Shown piece after piece: positions 32,898 to 40,365 of a DNA stretch of 41,686 nt. Source of the DNA: Desulfobacteraceae bacterium (lineage in GTDB: Bacteria; Desulfobacterota; Desulfobacteria; Desulfobacterales; Desulfococcaceae). Numbering within the stretch: the first letter of the stretch is position 1; every line of letters starts with the position of its first letter. Both the position numbers and the translations under genes were made by a program. The stretch lies in assembly GCA_011390315.1 (NCBI GenBank), contig JAABSQ010000565.1, positions 1-41,686 of the forward strand, given 5' to 3'. The notes below the pieces were generated by a model. It ran no database searches. It was given only the letters and a program-made list of their open reading frames with translations, and was not told where the DNA came from.

Positions 32898-33743
32898 CTA
32901 AAGAAGCATTTCAACCCGGAAAGGGCGCCATCCCTTCACTGTGGAAAGGGCGGACTCGGCTTTTCGGGCCCGCGTTTCATCCGGGAACAGACCGAATACG
33001 GTGGGCCCGCTGCCGGACATCAACGCCCCCGCGGCGCCCTGATCCATGAGCGCCTGCTTGGCCGTTTCGATCTCCGGGCGCCAAGCCGAGGTCACCGTTT
33101 CCAGGTCATTGCACAGACAATCGACAGCATCCCATGTTTGTGCTTTAAGAAGAAGACTTTTATGTATTTTTCGGCATTTTGTCAATCCCAAATTCAGATT
33201 TTTATATATTCGGGCGGTGGAAACGCTGAAATCGAACCCGATCAAGAGCACCGAATAGGGGATGATCCGTCCGCAACACGCGAGGTTTTCACCGATGCCG
33301 GTGGCCAGGGCCGGACGCCGATACACGAAGAAAGGCACATCCGCTCCCAGGGTAAGGCCCATCTCCATCAACCGGTCGGTTGTAAACGGTTCTCCGTGGC
33401 GCCGGTTCAATGCCGTCAATACCGCGGCCGCATTGCTGCTGCCGCCTCCGAGGCCCGCACCCACCGGAATGTGTTTGTCGATGGATATGGAGAGCGGATG
33501 TCGAATACCCGATTCCCTGAAAAAAAGATCCGCGGCCCGATAAACCAGATTGGTTTCGTCATCGGGCACCCCGGGATGGGAACAAAACACCCTCAGCCCT
33601 GTTCCGGAAAAGGAAAGGGTGAGGGTGTCGTATAGAGAAACCGGGCACATCAGGGAGATTAATTCATGATACCCGTCGGCCCTTTTTCCGGTCACATGAA
33701 GAAACAGGTTGATCTTTGCCGGCGACAACAGGTCCAAGTTCAT
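32898..33743 (-). CDS. ispE: 4-diphosphocytidyl-2-C-methyl-D-erythritol kinase IspE
   Basis: IspE is the GHMP-family kinase of the MEP isoprenoid pathway. The 281-residue protein has the N-terminal SPAKINLFLHVTGKRADGYHEL, the ATP-binding GHMP loop PVGAGLGGGSSNAAAVL, LGADVPFF, and the C-terminal LMSGSGPTVFGLF. It starts 53 bases after the degP-type gene and precedes tRNA-Gln and prs. Length and motifs are complete. Confidence 0.96.
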   Translation of the reverse strand: MNLDLLSPAKINLFLHVTGKRADGYHELISLMCPVSLYDTLTLSFSGTGLRVFCSHPGVPDDETNLVYRAADLFFRESGIRHPLSISIDKHIPVGAGLGGGSSNAAAVLTALNRRHGEPFTTDRLMEMGLTLGADVPFFVYRRPALATGIGENLACCGRIIPYSVLLIGFDFSVSTARIYKNLNLGLTKCRKIHKSLLLKAQTWDAVDCLCNDLETVTSAWRPEIETAKQALMDQGAAGALMSGSGPTVFGLFPDETRARKAESALSTVKGWRPFRVEMLL

Positions 33744-33796
33744 GACAAAAAATCACCCGCCGTGCCTATAATGCAAGTCGGCGGCGCGGGGTTCTG

Positions 33797-35230
33797 TTAT
33801 TTGGTGATTTTGATCACCAGGAATCCCCGGTTGATCCTTCGAATAAACAGATTGATCGGTTCGCCTTCGTCCACCTCGTCTATGATCCGGCCGAAATCCT
33901 CGACGCTGCCGATGGTTTCATGATTGATCTCCTTGACGATGTCCCCGGCCATCAACCCGGCCGCTTCGGCCTTGCTGCCGGATTCGACATCCATGACCAT
34001 GACCCCGTCTTTCTCGGAAATGCTGTAACGCCGGGCGATCTCCGGAGAAATTTCGGATACCCGAATGCCCAGGTTTTCTTCTTTTTTCCGATCCTCGCCT
34101 TTTCGGGACAGAATCTTTTCTTCCTCCCGCCGGGCGATGGTGACCTCGAAGGTTTCCCGTCTCCCGTTTCGCAGCACTTTTACGGCGGCCTTCTGCCCGA
34201 CGCTGAGACCGGCGATCAGACGGGTCAGGTCCCGGGTGTCTTCAACGGGTCGGCCGTTCACGGAGGTGATGATGTCCCGGGCTCGAATCCCGGCTTTTTC
34301 CGCCGGATCACCCTCGAACGCCTCGGTCACCAATACCCCTTTTTCTTCCTCGATCCCGTAGTATTCCGCGATTTCCGGGGTGATGTCCTGGATCGCCACG
34401 CCGAGCCAGCCCCGGGTCACTTCTCCGCTTTCCTGAAGCTGGTCGATAATGCCCTTGGCCAGGTTGATGGGCACCGCAAAGCCGATCCCCTGTCCGCTGG
34501 CGATGATGGCGGTGTTGATGCCCACCACCTCCCCCTTTGTGTTGAGGAGAGGGCCGCCGCTGTTGCCGGGGTTGATGGAGGCGTCGGTCTGAATGAAATC
34601 ATCATAGGGTCCGGAGCCGATCACGCGGCCCTTGGCGCTGACGATCCCTGCGGTTACCGTATGTTCGAGGCCGAAGGGATTGCCCATGGCGACCACCCAT
34701 TGGCCGATCTTGAGGGTATCCGAATTGCCGAGCGTCACGACCGGCAGATCCGCATCCTGAGTGATTTTGATCAGGGCGATATCGGTGTTGGGGTCCCGGC
34801 CCACGATTTCGGCGTCGTATTCTTCACCGTTGCTCAGGCGGACTCGAATTTCGTCCGCCCCTTCAATGACATGGTTGTTGGTGACGATATACCCGGACTT
34901 GCCGATAATAAAGCCGGAGCCCAGGCTTCGTTGCTTGAATTCCCGGTCCGGATCACCGCCGAAAAAGCGTTCAAACATATCAAAAGGATCTTCATCCCCG
35001 AAGGGACCGCCGAAATGGCGAAAGACGCGTCCGCCGCCCTTGACGCTTTTTTCGGTTCGAATGTTGACCACGGAGGGGGTCACCCTTTCCGCGATGTCGC
35101 TGAAGCTCTCCGGCGCGGTCAAAGCCCGGGCGGGAAGAACGTGGGCCGAGCCTATCGCCAAAAGGATCAGCAGGCCGGCCACTGCGATGACCCGAGTCAA
35201 GGGTGAGATCGAAAGCATTCTTTTTGCCAT
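33797..35230 (-). CDS. DegP/DegQ-type periplasmic serine protease (Do family)
   Basis: Do-family proteases degrade or refold damaged envelope proteins. The 477-residue protein has a signal peptide (VIAVAGLLILLAIGSAHVLPARA), then a trypsin-like domain with the triad His in TNNHVIEGA, Asp in DPNTDIALIKI and Ser in DASINPGNSGGPLLN. Two PDZ domains follow (WLGVAIQDITPEIA; LGIRVSEISPEIARRY). I start at ATG 35230, preceded by AAGGAG at 10 bases, not at the track GTG 35269. It lies 63 bases downstream of the DUF1844 gene. DegP and DegQ cannot be separated by sequence alone. Confidence 0.94.
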   Translation of the reverse strand: MAKRMLSISPLTRVIAVAGLLILLAIGSAHVLPARALTAPESFSDIAERVTPSVVNIRTEKSVKGGGRVFRHFGGPFGDEDPFDMFERFFGGDPDREFKQRSLGSGFIIGKSGYIVTNNHVIEGADEIRVRLSNGEEYDAEIVGRDPNTDIALIKITQDADLPVVTLGNSDTLKIGQWVVAMGNPFGLEHTVTAGIVSAKGRVIGSGPYDDFIQTDASINPGNSGGPLLNTKGEVVGINTAIIASGQGIGFAVPINLAKGIIDQLQESGEVTRGWLGVAIQDITPEIAEYYGIEEEKGVLVTEAFEGDPAEKAGIRARDIITSVNGRPVEDTRDLTRLIAGLSVGQKAAVKVLRNGRRETFEVTIARREEEKILSRKGEDRKKEENLGIRVSEISPEIARRYSISEKDGVMVMDVESGSKAEAAGLMAGDIVKEINHETIGSVEDFGRIIDEVDEGEPINLFIRRINRGFLVIKITK

Positions 35231-35293
35231 GGTTGATTTACTCCTTACCTGTTGACGCCCGTTGTGCAATACCGTCGGTTCCGAAGCCGAAGC

Positions 35294-35644
35294 CTACTTT
35301 AATTCCCTGACATACATCAGCCGTAAATCATACAGGATATGTTTGAGCATATCCTCTTCTTCTTTGGTCAGGTTCCCTTTAGTTTTCTGCTCCAGCATGC
35401 CCAGGATGTCGATGGTCTGCTTGGCCGCGGCGGTGTTTTTGGATTTCTGGCCGGTGGACGGATCTTCCAGCAGCCCCAGGTGAACCAGGGCCGAGGAATT
35501 GAGCGAGAAGATGAACATGGAAAAGTCCATCTTGGGAAGCTGGGGACCGCTTTCCTGCCGCTTGGCGGAGTCGTAATCCCGGGCCACCTCCTCGGCGCTT
35601 TTGCCTGTGTGAAGATCTCCCTTGGTATCTTTCTCTTCTGCCAT
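35294..35644 (-). CDS. DUF1844 family protein
   Basis: This 116-residue protein resembles the DUF1844 family of unknown function. Typical features are the central MDFSMFIFSLNSSALVHLGLLEDP and the helical C-terminus with QTIDILGMLEQKTKGNLTKEEEDML. The N-terminus is charged and probably disordered. It is cytoplasmic, with no signal peptide. It lies between serA and the degP-type gene on the same strand, 63 bases before the protease. No function is claimed. Confidence 0.85.
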   Translation of the reverse strand: MAEEKDTKGDLHTGKSAEEVARDYDSAKRQESGPQLPKMDFSMFIFSLNSSALVHLGLLEDPSTGQKSKNTAAAKQTIDILGMLEQKTKGNLTKEEEDMLKHILYDLRLMYVRELK

Positions 35645-35758
35645 GTCCTTTCCTCCCTAATGATGCTTCAATGTAAAGGGTTTCCGGAAATTCCCGTCCC
35701 GGCCGGATTTCGATGTCGTGATGCAGGCTGTTCAAAAATTCGATTCTACAGTTCGATT

Positions 35759-37339
35759 CTAAAGTTCCAGGGGAATCACCGAGTTGACCAGGGGAAGGGC
35801 GCGAAGCTGTTCCACCACGTCCGGGGGAATGGGGGTATCGGTACGCAGAAAAATGATGTTGCGATCCCCTTCCTCCTCCTGGCCGACCTGCATTCGGCCG
35901 ATGTTGATATTGTTGTCCCCCAGGGTGGTGCCGATGCTGCCGATGGCGCCGGGAACGTCCTTGTTGTGGATGATCGCCGAATGGCCGTGGGGGATCATCT
36001 CCAGCCTGAAATGATTGATCTTTACGATTCGGGGATCGTTTTTGCCGAACACCGTGCCGTCCAGAGAGGTGCTTTTTTCCGGGGTTTTGGCCCGGACCCG
36101 AATCAGGTTGATATAATTCTCGGCATCCGCCTGCCGGGTCTCCGATACCTTGATTCCCCGCTCTTTGGCGATGATCGGGGCGTTGACCGAGTTGACCATG
36201 TCGCTGATCATGGGGGTCAGCAATCCTTTTAAAATCGCCGTGGAAATGGGGGAGAGATCCAGCCCCTGAAAATCGCCCATGTACTCGATGCCCACCTCTT
36301 CCACCGGCCCCTCGCAGAGTTGGGCCATGAGGCACCCCAGGCGGTCTCCCAGGGAAAGATAGGGCCGCAGTTTTTCCAGCAATTCTCCGGTCACCGAGGG
36401 GGTGTTCACCGAGTTGATGACGGTGCCGGTGGTCAGATAGGCGATGATCTGTTCGGCCACCGCGATGGCCACATTGGCCTGGGCTTCCTGAGTGGAGGCC
36501 CCCAGATGCGGGGTGCAGATGAAGTTGTCCAGTTCAAACAGGGGGGATGCTTCCGGCGGTTCGGTTTCAAAGACATCCAGTGCCGCGCCGGCCACCTTGC
36601 CCGACTTCATGGCCTCGTACAGGTCCGCTTCATTGACGATGCCGCCCCGGGCGCAGTTGATGAATCGAACCCCGTCTTTCATGCGCTCGAAAATCGATTT
36701 GTTGATGAACCCCTGGGTTTCTTTGAGTTTGGGCACATGCACGGTGATGTAATCGGCTCTTTTGAGCAGATCATCCAGGGACACGCTTTCGAAACCGGCC
36801 TTTTCAATCTGTTCGGAGGTGACATGGGGATCATGGATGATGACCTGCATCCTGAGCCCTTTGGCCCGATCCGCGACAATGGAACCGATTTTGCCGAAGC
36901 CGATGACCCCGAGGGTTTTATTGAAGATTTCCTGGCCCTGGAGCTTTTTCTTTTCCCACCGTCCGGATTTGAGGGTGGCGGTTCCCTGGGGAATGTTCCG
37001 GGTCAACGCCAGCATCATGGCCACCGCATGCTCGGCGGTGGTGATCACATTCCCGGTGGGGGTGTTCATCACCACCACGCCTCGTTTGGCGGCGGCGGGG
37101 ATGTCCACATTGTCGAGGCCGATGCCGGCCCGGCCGACCACCTTCAGATTGGAGGCCGCCTCCAGCAGGTCCTCGGTGACCCTGGTGGCGCTGCGGATCA
37201 CCAGGGCATCATAGGGACCGATGATCGATTTGAGTTCATCCGGGGAGAGCCCGGTCTTGACATCCACTTCAATTCCTGCCGCTTCCTGAAACATCCGAAT
37301 TCCGACTTCGCCCAGATTGTCACTCACGAGAACCTTCAT
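35759..37339 (-). CDS. serA: D-3-phosphoglycerate dehydrogenase (long form with ACT domain)
   Basis: SerA oxidises 3-phosphoglycerate to 3-phosphohydroxypyruvate, the first step of serine synthesis. The 526-residue protein is the long type. It has a substrate domain (VLVSDNLGEVGIRMF, VIRSATRVTEDLL), the NAD-binding fold GVIGFGKIGSIVADRAKG, INCARGGIVNEADL with the catalytic Arg, and CTPHLGASTQEAQ with the catalytic His. An allosteric-substrate-binding domain and a C-terminal ACT domain (NIIFLRTDTPIPPDVVEQL) follow, the latter the usual site of serine inhibition. GAGGAG precedes the ATG. Confidence 0.97.
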   Translation of the reverse strand: MKVLVSDNLGEVGIRMFQEAAGIEVDVKTGLSPDELKSIIGPYDALVIRSATRVTEDLLEAASNLKVVGRAGIGLDNVDIPAAAKRGVVVMNTPTGNVITTAEHAVAMMLALTRNIPQGTATLKSGRWEKKKLQGQEIFNKTLGVIGFGKIGSIVADRAKGLRMQVIIHDPHVTSEQIEKAGFESVSLDDLLKRADYITVHVPKLKETQGFINKSIFERMKDGVRFINCARGGIVNEADLYEAMKSGKVAGAALDVFETEPPEASPLFELDNFICTPHLGASTQEAQANVAIAVAEQIIAYLTTGTVINSVNTPSVTGELLEKLRPYLSLGDRLGCLMAQLCEGPVEEVGIEYMGDFQGLDLSPISTAILKGLLTPMISDMVNSVNAPIIAKERGIKVSETRQADAENYINLIRVRAKTPEKSTSLDGTVFGKNDPRIVKINHFRLEMIPHGHSAIIHNKDVPGAIGSIGTTLGDNNINIGRMQVGQEEEGDRNIIFLRTDTPIPPDVVEQLRALPLVNSVIPLEL

Positions 37340-37419
37340 TGTACCGTCTCCTCAAATCAAACACACAGAAATAGGCCGCTTTTTCAGGCAACCCCGTTCA
37401 CCGGTAAAAAATTTTTCTA

Positions 37420-37447
37420 AACATATTTACGGAACCGCCGTTGTCAA
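37420..37447 (-). promoter_or_regulatory. Possible sigma70-type promoter of serA
   Basis: On the minus strand a consensus TTGACA (37447-37442) is followed after 16 bases by TATGTT (37425-37420), four of six to the -10 consensus. It lies about 80 bases before the serA start in an AT-rich stretch. Confidence 0.45.
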
Positions 37448-37592
37448 GAATCGGAAGGTTTTATTTCCCCGGCTGATGGACTTTCGCTTCATGCCTATGA
37501 TTCCTTTGATTTTGACAGGCTTTGGGATATAGTGTGGGAAATTGGTGAATTCATTATTTCCATTGAAAATTTTGAGATCAGGAGGAAAACAG

Positions 37593-38504
37593 ATGATGAA
37601 AATTGAACCTGGAAAGACCCGGATCGGATGGATCGGCACGGGGGTGATGGGCCGCTGGATGTGCCAGCATGTGATGGACCGCGGATTTTCCGCCGCCGTT
37701 TACAACCGAACCCGGGACAAGGCAGGGCCGCTTCTGGATGCAGGGGCGGAATGGGCGGATTCACCCCGGGCGGTTGCCTCGGTTTCGGATGTGATCTTCA
37801 CCATGGTCGGATTTCCGAAGGATGTCCAGGAGGTCTATTTCGAAGACCGGGGCGTTCTGGCGGGCGCCGCGGCCGGCAGTATTCTGGTGGATATGACCAC
37901 CACCCGGCCCAGCCTGGCCCGGGAAATCGATCAGGCCGCCGCCCAGCAGGGCCTCCATGCGGTGGATGCCCCGGTCTCCGGCGGGGATGTGGGGGCCCGG
38001 GAGGCCAAACTCTCCATCATGGTGGGCGGCGACCGCTCGGCGGTGGATGCGGTCATGCCGCTGTTTGAGATTATGGGGCAAAAAATCGTCCACCAGGGAG
38101 CGGCGGGCAGCGGGCAGGATACCAAGATGTGCAATCAGATCGTCATTGCCGGCACCATGATCGGGGTCTGCGAGTCGCTGCTTTACGGTTACCGGGCCGG
38201 ATTGGACCTGGAGGTGATGCTCTCTTCCATCTCGGGCGGGGCCGCGGCCTGCTGGAGCCTGGACAATCTGGCCCCCCGGGTGCTGAGGCGGGAATTCGAC
38301 TCCGGGTTTTTCGTCGAGCACTTTATAAAGGATATGGGAATTGCACTTCGGGAGGCCCGACAGATGGGGATCGTTCTGCCCGGCCTTGCCCTGGTTCACC
38401 AGATGTATCTCTCGGTGGCGGCCAACGGCGGGCAGCGCCTGGGCACCCAGGCGCTGATGCGGACCCTGGAACAGATGAGCAATCTTCAGCCGGATTCAGA
38501 ATAG
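37593..38504 (+). CDS. NAD(P)-dependent beta-hydroxyacid dehydrogenase (3-hydroxyisobutyrate dehydrogenase family)
   Basis: The family reduces or oxidises beta-hydroxyacids such as 3-hydroxyisobutyrate, tartronate semialdehyde or glyoxylate-type substrates. The protein has the Rossmann motif IGWIGTGVMGRWMCQH, VYNRTRDKA, the substrate-binding DAPVSGGDVGAREAKLSIMVGG, and QDTKMCNQI with the catalytic Lys. I start at ATG 37593 behind AGGAGGAAAACAG, giving 303 residues. The track start at 37542 adds a non-family N-terminus. The exact substrate is not clear. The 3' end overlaps the convergent FTR gene by 9 bases. Confidence 0.88.
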   Translation: MMKIEPGKTRIGWIGTGVMGRWMCQHVMDRGFSAAVYNRTRDKAGPLLDAGAEWADSPRAVASVSDVIFTMVGFPKDVQEVYFEDRGVLAGAAAGSILVDMTTTRPSLAREIDQAAAQQGLHAVDAPVSGGDVGAREAKLSIMVGGDRSAVDAVMPLFEIMGQKIVHQGAAGSGQDTKMCNQIVIAGTMIGVCESLLYGYRAGLDLEVMLSSISGGAAACWSLDNLAPRVLRREFDSGFFVEHFIKDMGIALREARQMGIVLPGLALVHQMYLSVAANGGQRLGTQALMRTLEQMSNLQPDSE

Positions 38505-38828
38505 CAGCTTTTCCGGCGGCCGTCGTTCGGGGACGTACTCATGGGGGGTTTCGGCCTCATTCCATTCTTTGGATACGTAGAGGCTGCAATAGCAGCTCCC
38601 GTATTCCTCGACATCGGGGGCGCGATACACGCAGGGGCAGATGATGTCTTTGTCGTGGTCCCGGTCCCCGGCGGCCAGCCGGCAGGGGCAGACCATGTAG
38701 CCGTAGCGCTCCTTGTTGGTGATCAGCCCCTTGAGCAGCTCCAGGGTTCGCTCTTTGTCCTGGTTGAAGTAGTATCCCTTGGCTTCCTGGATCTTCTTCA
38801 GTTGTTCATACAGTTTTTCAGCATCCAT
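38496..38828 (-). CDS. Ferredoxin:thioredoxin reductase catalytic (beta) subunit-like protein
   Basis: FTR passes electrons from ferredoxin through a 4Fe-4S cluster to an adjacent disulfide and on to thioredoxin-type partners. The 110-residue protein has the full cysteine pattern: MVCPCRLA, IICPCVYR and SCYCSLYVS, matching CPC-CPC-CxC. No variable (alpha) subunit is present, as expected outside phototrophs. I start at ATG 38828, one base after the glutaredoxin stop. AAGGAGG, in the last glutaredoxin codons, lies about 15 bases upstream. The immediate coupling suggests the glutaredoxin is its partner. Confidence 0.92.
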   Translation of the reverse strand: MDAEKLYEQLKKIQEAKGYYFNQDKERTLELLKGLITNKERYGYMVCPCRLAAGDRDHDKDIICPCVYRAPDVEEYGSCYCSLYVSKEWNEAETPHEYVPERRPPEKLLF

Positions 38829-38829
38829 A

Positions 38830-39126
38830 TCAGAGTCCCAACGCCTCCTTGATTTCGTCTTCCTTGTATCCGACAATCACCTTGTCTCCGATGATGATGG
38901 TGGGAAAGGAGCATCTCGGGTTGAATTTTTTGACATCCTCGATGATGGCTTTACGTTCGTCTCCGTCCAGCAGGTCCACATCGATGACATGGTATTTGAT
39001 CGTGCATTCGTCCAGAAACTGCTTGGTCGCCTTGCAGTGGCTGCACGTGCTCAATCCGTACAACTGGACCTTGGCATCCTTTGCCGTATTGGCTTCCGTG
39101 TTGGCATTTTCTTTTTCGTCAGACAT
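38830..39126 (-). CDS. Glutaredoxin-like protein coupled to FTR
   Basis: This 98-residue protein is a glutaredoxin/NrdH-type thioredoxin fold with a redox site CSHC in LYGLSTCSHCKATKQFL, the cis-proline loop RCSFPTIIIG, and a C-terminal helix (KEDEIKEALGL). The first 18 residues are a polar extension. No signal peptide is seen, so it acts in the cytoplasm. Its stop is separated from the FTR start by a single base. I infer that ferredoxin, reduced by fermentative or Rnf-linked reactions, drives disulfide reduction through FTR to this protein. Confidence 0.9.
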   Translation of the reverse strand: MSDEKENANTEANTAKDAKVQLYGLSTCSHCKATKQFLDECTIKYHVIDVDLLDGDERKAIIEDVKKFNPRCSFPTIIIGDKVIVGYKEDEIKEALGL

Positions 39127-39183
39127 ACCCTTTCAGTCCTTTCCTCTCTTCTTTGGCATTTTCGATTGAAAACTCGAATGGGT

Positions 39184-39849
39184 TTAGTTAAAACCCATTT
39201 TCGACAGATATGCAAGAGTATTCGGGGCATTCCGTCGAGAATACGGGTTTTTACTCAGCGCCTTCAAATTCACCACGGTATCGATATCCTTCCAGATCGG
39301 CAGCAGGTGGCAGCTGCGCCCGAGTGCTTCCAGAATATTCCGGGTTTGCTCCAGAACCGAGGGGGTGCTCCAGGAAATTTTCTTGAACACCTCCGGAATG
39401 AAGGAGTCGGTTCGAAAGCCGATCAGATAGTACCCCCCGTCTTCGGCCGGGCCGAGTACGACCGGATGATCGGTCAGCCCGGAAAAAGCCTCCCGAAGAA
39501 ACGCCGGCGGAAGATCCGGAATATCGGTTCCGATCAGCACCGCCCGGTCGAATCCGCGAGAAAAACAATTCCGAAAGGCATCGGCCATTCGCTCCCCCAG
39601 ATCGCCGGCATGCTGAGGCATCAGCGGATGCCGATTCCCGAGCCAGCGGCGTATCGCCTTCGGATCATCCGGCGGGTCATGGCAGAGAATAATGGAATGG
39701 CCCGTCTTTTCCAGGGTGGAGAGAATGTCCGAGACAAAGCATCGGTAAAGGTCGACCCCGGTGCGGGGATCCAGGTCTTTGGAAAGCCGGGTTTTTACCC
39801 GCCCTATTTCAGGGGTTTTCAAGAAAAGAAGCACGCATTGATTTTCCAT
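39184..39849 (-). CDS. TIGR04282-like (DUF2064) glycosyltransferase family protein
   Basis: The protein fits the TIGR04282/DUF2064 family of GT-A-like nucleotidyl or glycosyl transferases. Marks are FLKTPEIGRVKTRLSKDLDP near the N-terminus, GERMADAF, and VLIGTDIPDLPPAFL with VVLGPAEDGGYYLIG, which carry the metal/nucleotide-site acids. I use ATG 39849, preceded by GAGGA at about 9 bases (221 residues), not GTG 39870. The family's usual glycosyltransferase partner is not seen here. The substrate is unknown. Confidence 0.85.
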   Translation of the reverse strand: MENQCVLLFLKTPEIGRVKTRLSKDLDPRTGVDLYRCFVSDILSTLEKTGHSIILCHDPPDDPKAIRRWLGNRHPLMPQHAGDLGERMADAFRNCFSRGFDRAVLIGTDIPDLPPAFLREAFSGLTDHPVVLGPAEDGGYYLIGFRTDSFIPEVFKKISWSTPSVLEQTRNILEALGRSCHLLPIWKDIDTVVNLKALSKNPYSRRNAPNTLAYLSKMGFN

Positions 39850-39924
39850 TCCAAAAATCCTCGTTATCACTTGCTGATTCCACGGGGTGCGTGTTCAATA
39901 GGTAAGGCGATTCGGGTAAGTTAG

Positions 39925-39984
39925 AATACCATCCGAACGCCGCCGGGGGATGAATCCCCCGGCGGCGGGCATGGTATTTTTATT
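39925..39984 (+). terminator. Strong orphan terminator-like hairpin
   Basis: GCCGCCGGGGGA and TCCCCCGGCGGC form a perfect 12-base-pair stem with a 4-base loop, enclosed by AATACCAT and ATGGTATT and followed by TTTTTATTTC on the plus strand. No plus-strand gene ends nearby. It could end antisense or unannotated transcription, or insulate the second rnf promoter. Confidence 0.7.
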
Positions 39985-40256
39985 TCGACAAACCGCCTGA
40001 GGCTTTCTCTCCGCTGCCCGGAGGGTACACCTTCCAAGGTTCGAACCCGGGTGTCGGCGTATCGAATACAATAGAACATGCCGACCGGAGCGTCAAACCG
40101 ACTTCCAGAGGGAATCTCAATAATAAGGAAGGGAAAAATACAATTTCGTATTCTCCAGTCTTTTATCCGGGGTAAATTTAAATTGAGAATAAAAATTAAA
40201 TTTTGTGATATATAAGTGGCTTATGATGAGAAAAGCCGAAATTTAATTTTTCTATC

Positions 40257-40283
40257 TTGACAGACGGAGAAAAATTCTATAAT
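40257..40283 (+). promoter_or_regulatory. Probable promoter of the second rnf locus
   Basis: Both hexamers are consensus, TTGACA (40257-40262) and TATAAT (40278-40283), but the spacer is only 15 bases. An AT-rich block resembling an UP element lies directly upstream. The start of rnfC is about 80 bases downstream. Confidence 0.6.
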
Positions 40284-40365
40284 TCCCTCTGCTGATTTTT
40301 ATAAAATGCTTGAACAGGCCGCGCCGACCGGCGCCGGCTTTCCGAGGAAATTTCAAGGAGAACTT

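Larger units (their letters stand above)
39850..40365. other. Structured, AT-rich regulatory region upstream of the second rnfC
   Basis: These 516 bases carry no convincing gene. From left to right they hold a long GC hairpin (39925-39978), CTCCG/CGGAG, ACACC...GGTGT enclosing the palindrome GGTTCGAACC (40027-40054), and GTCGGC...GCCGAC (from 40053 to about 40085). An AT-rich block with repeated AAATTTAA-like words (about 40165-40255) and a strong promoter-like pair (40257-40283) follow. The hairpins lie upstream of that promoter, so they are not part of its leader; they may belong to another transcript. Confidence 0.6.

Noticed and set aside
33740-33815. Possible terminator between the degP-type gene and ispE
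   Set aside because: AAAATCACC and GGTGATTTT can pair around a CGCCG/CGGCG stem, but the bulges are large and the structure runs to within a few bases of the ispE start.
40020-40060. Possible tRNA suggested by GGTTCGAACC
   Set aside because: The T-arm-like palindrome has no matching acceptor, D or anticodon arms on either strand.
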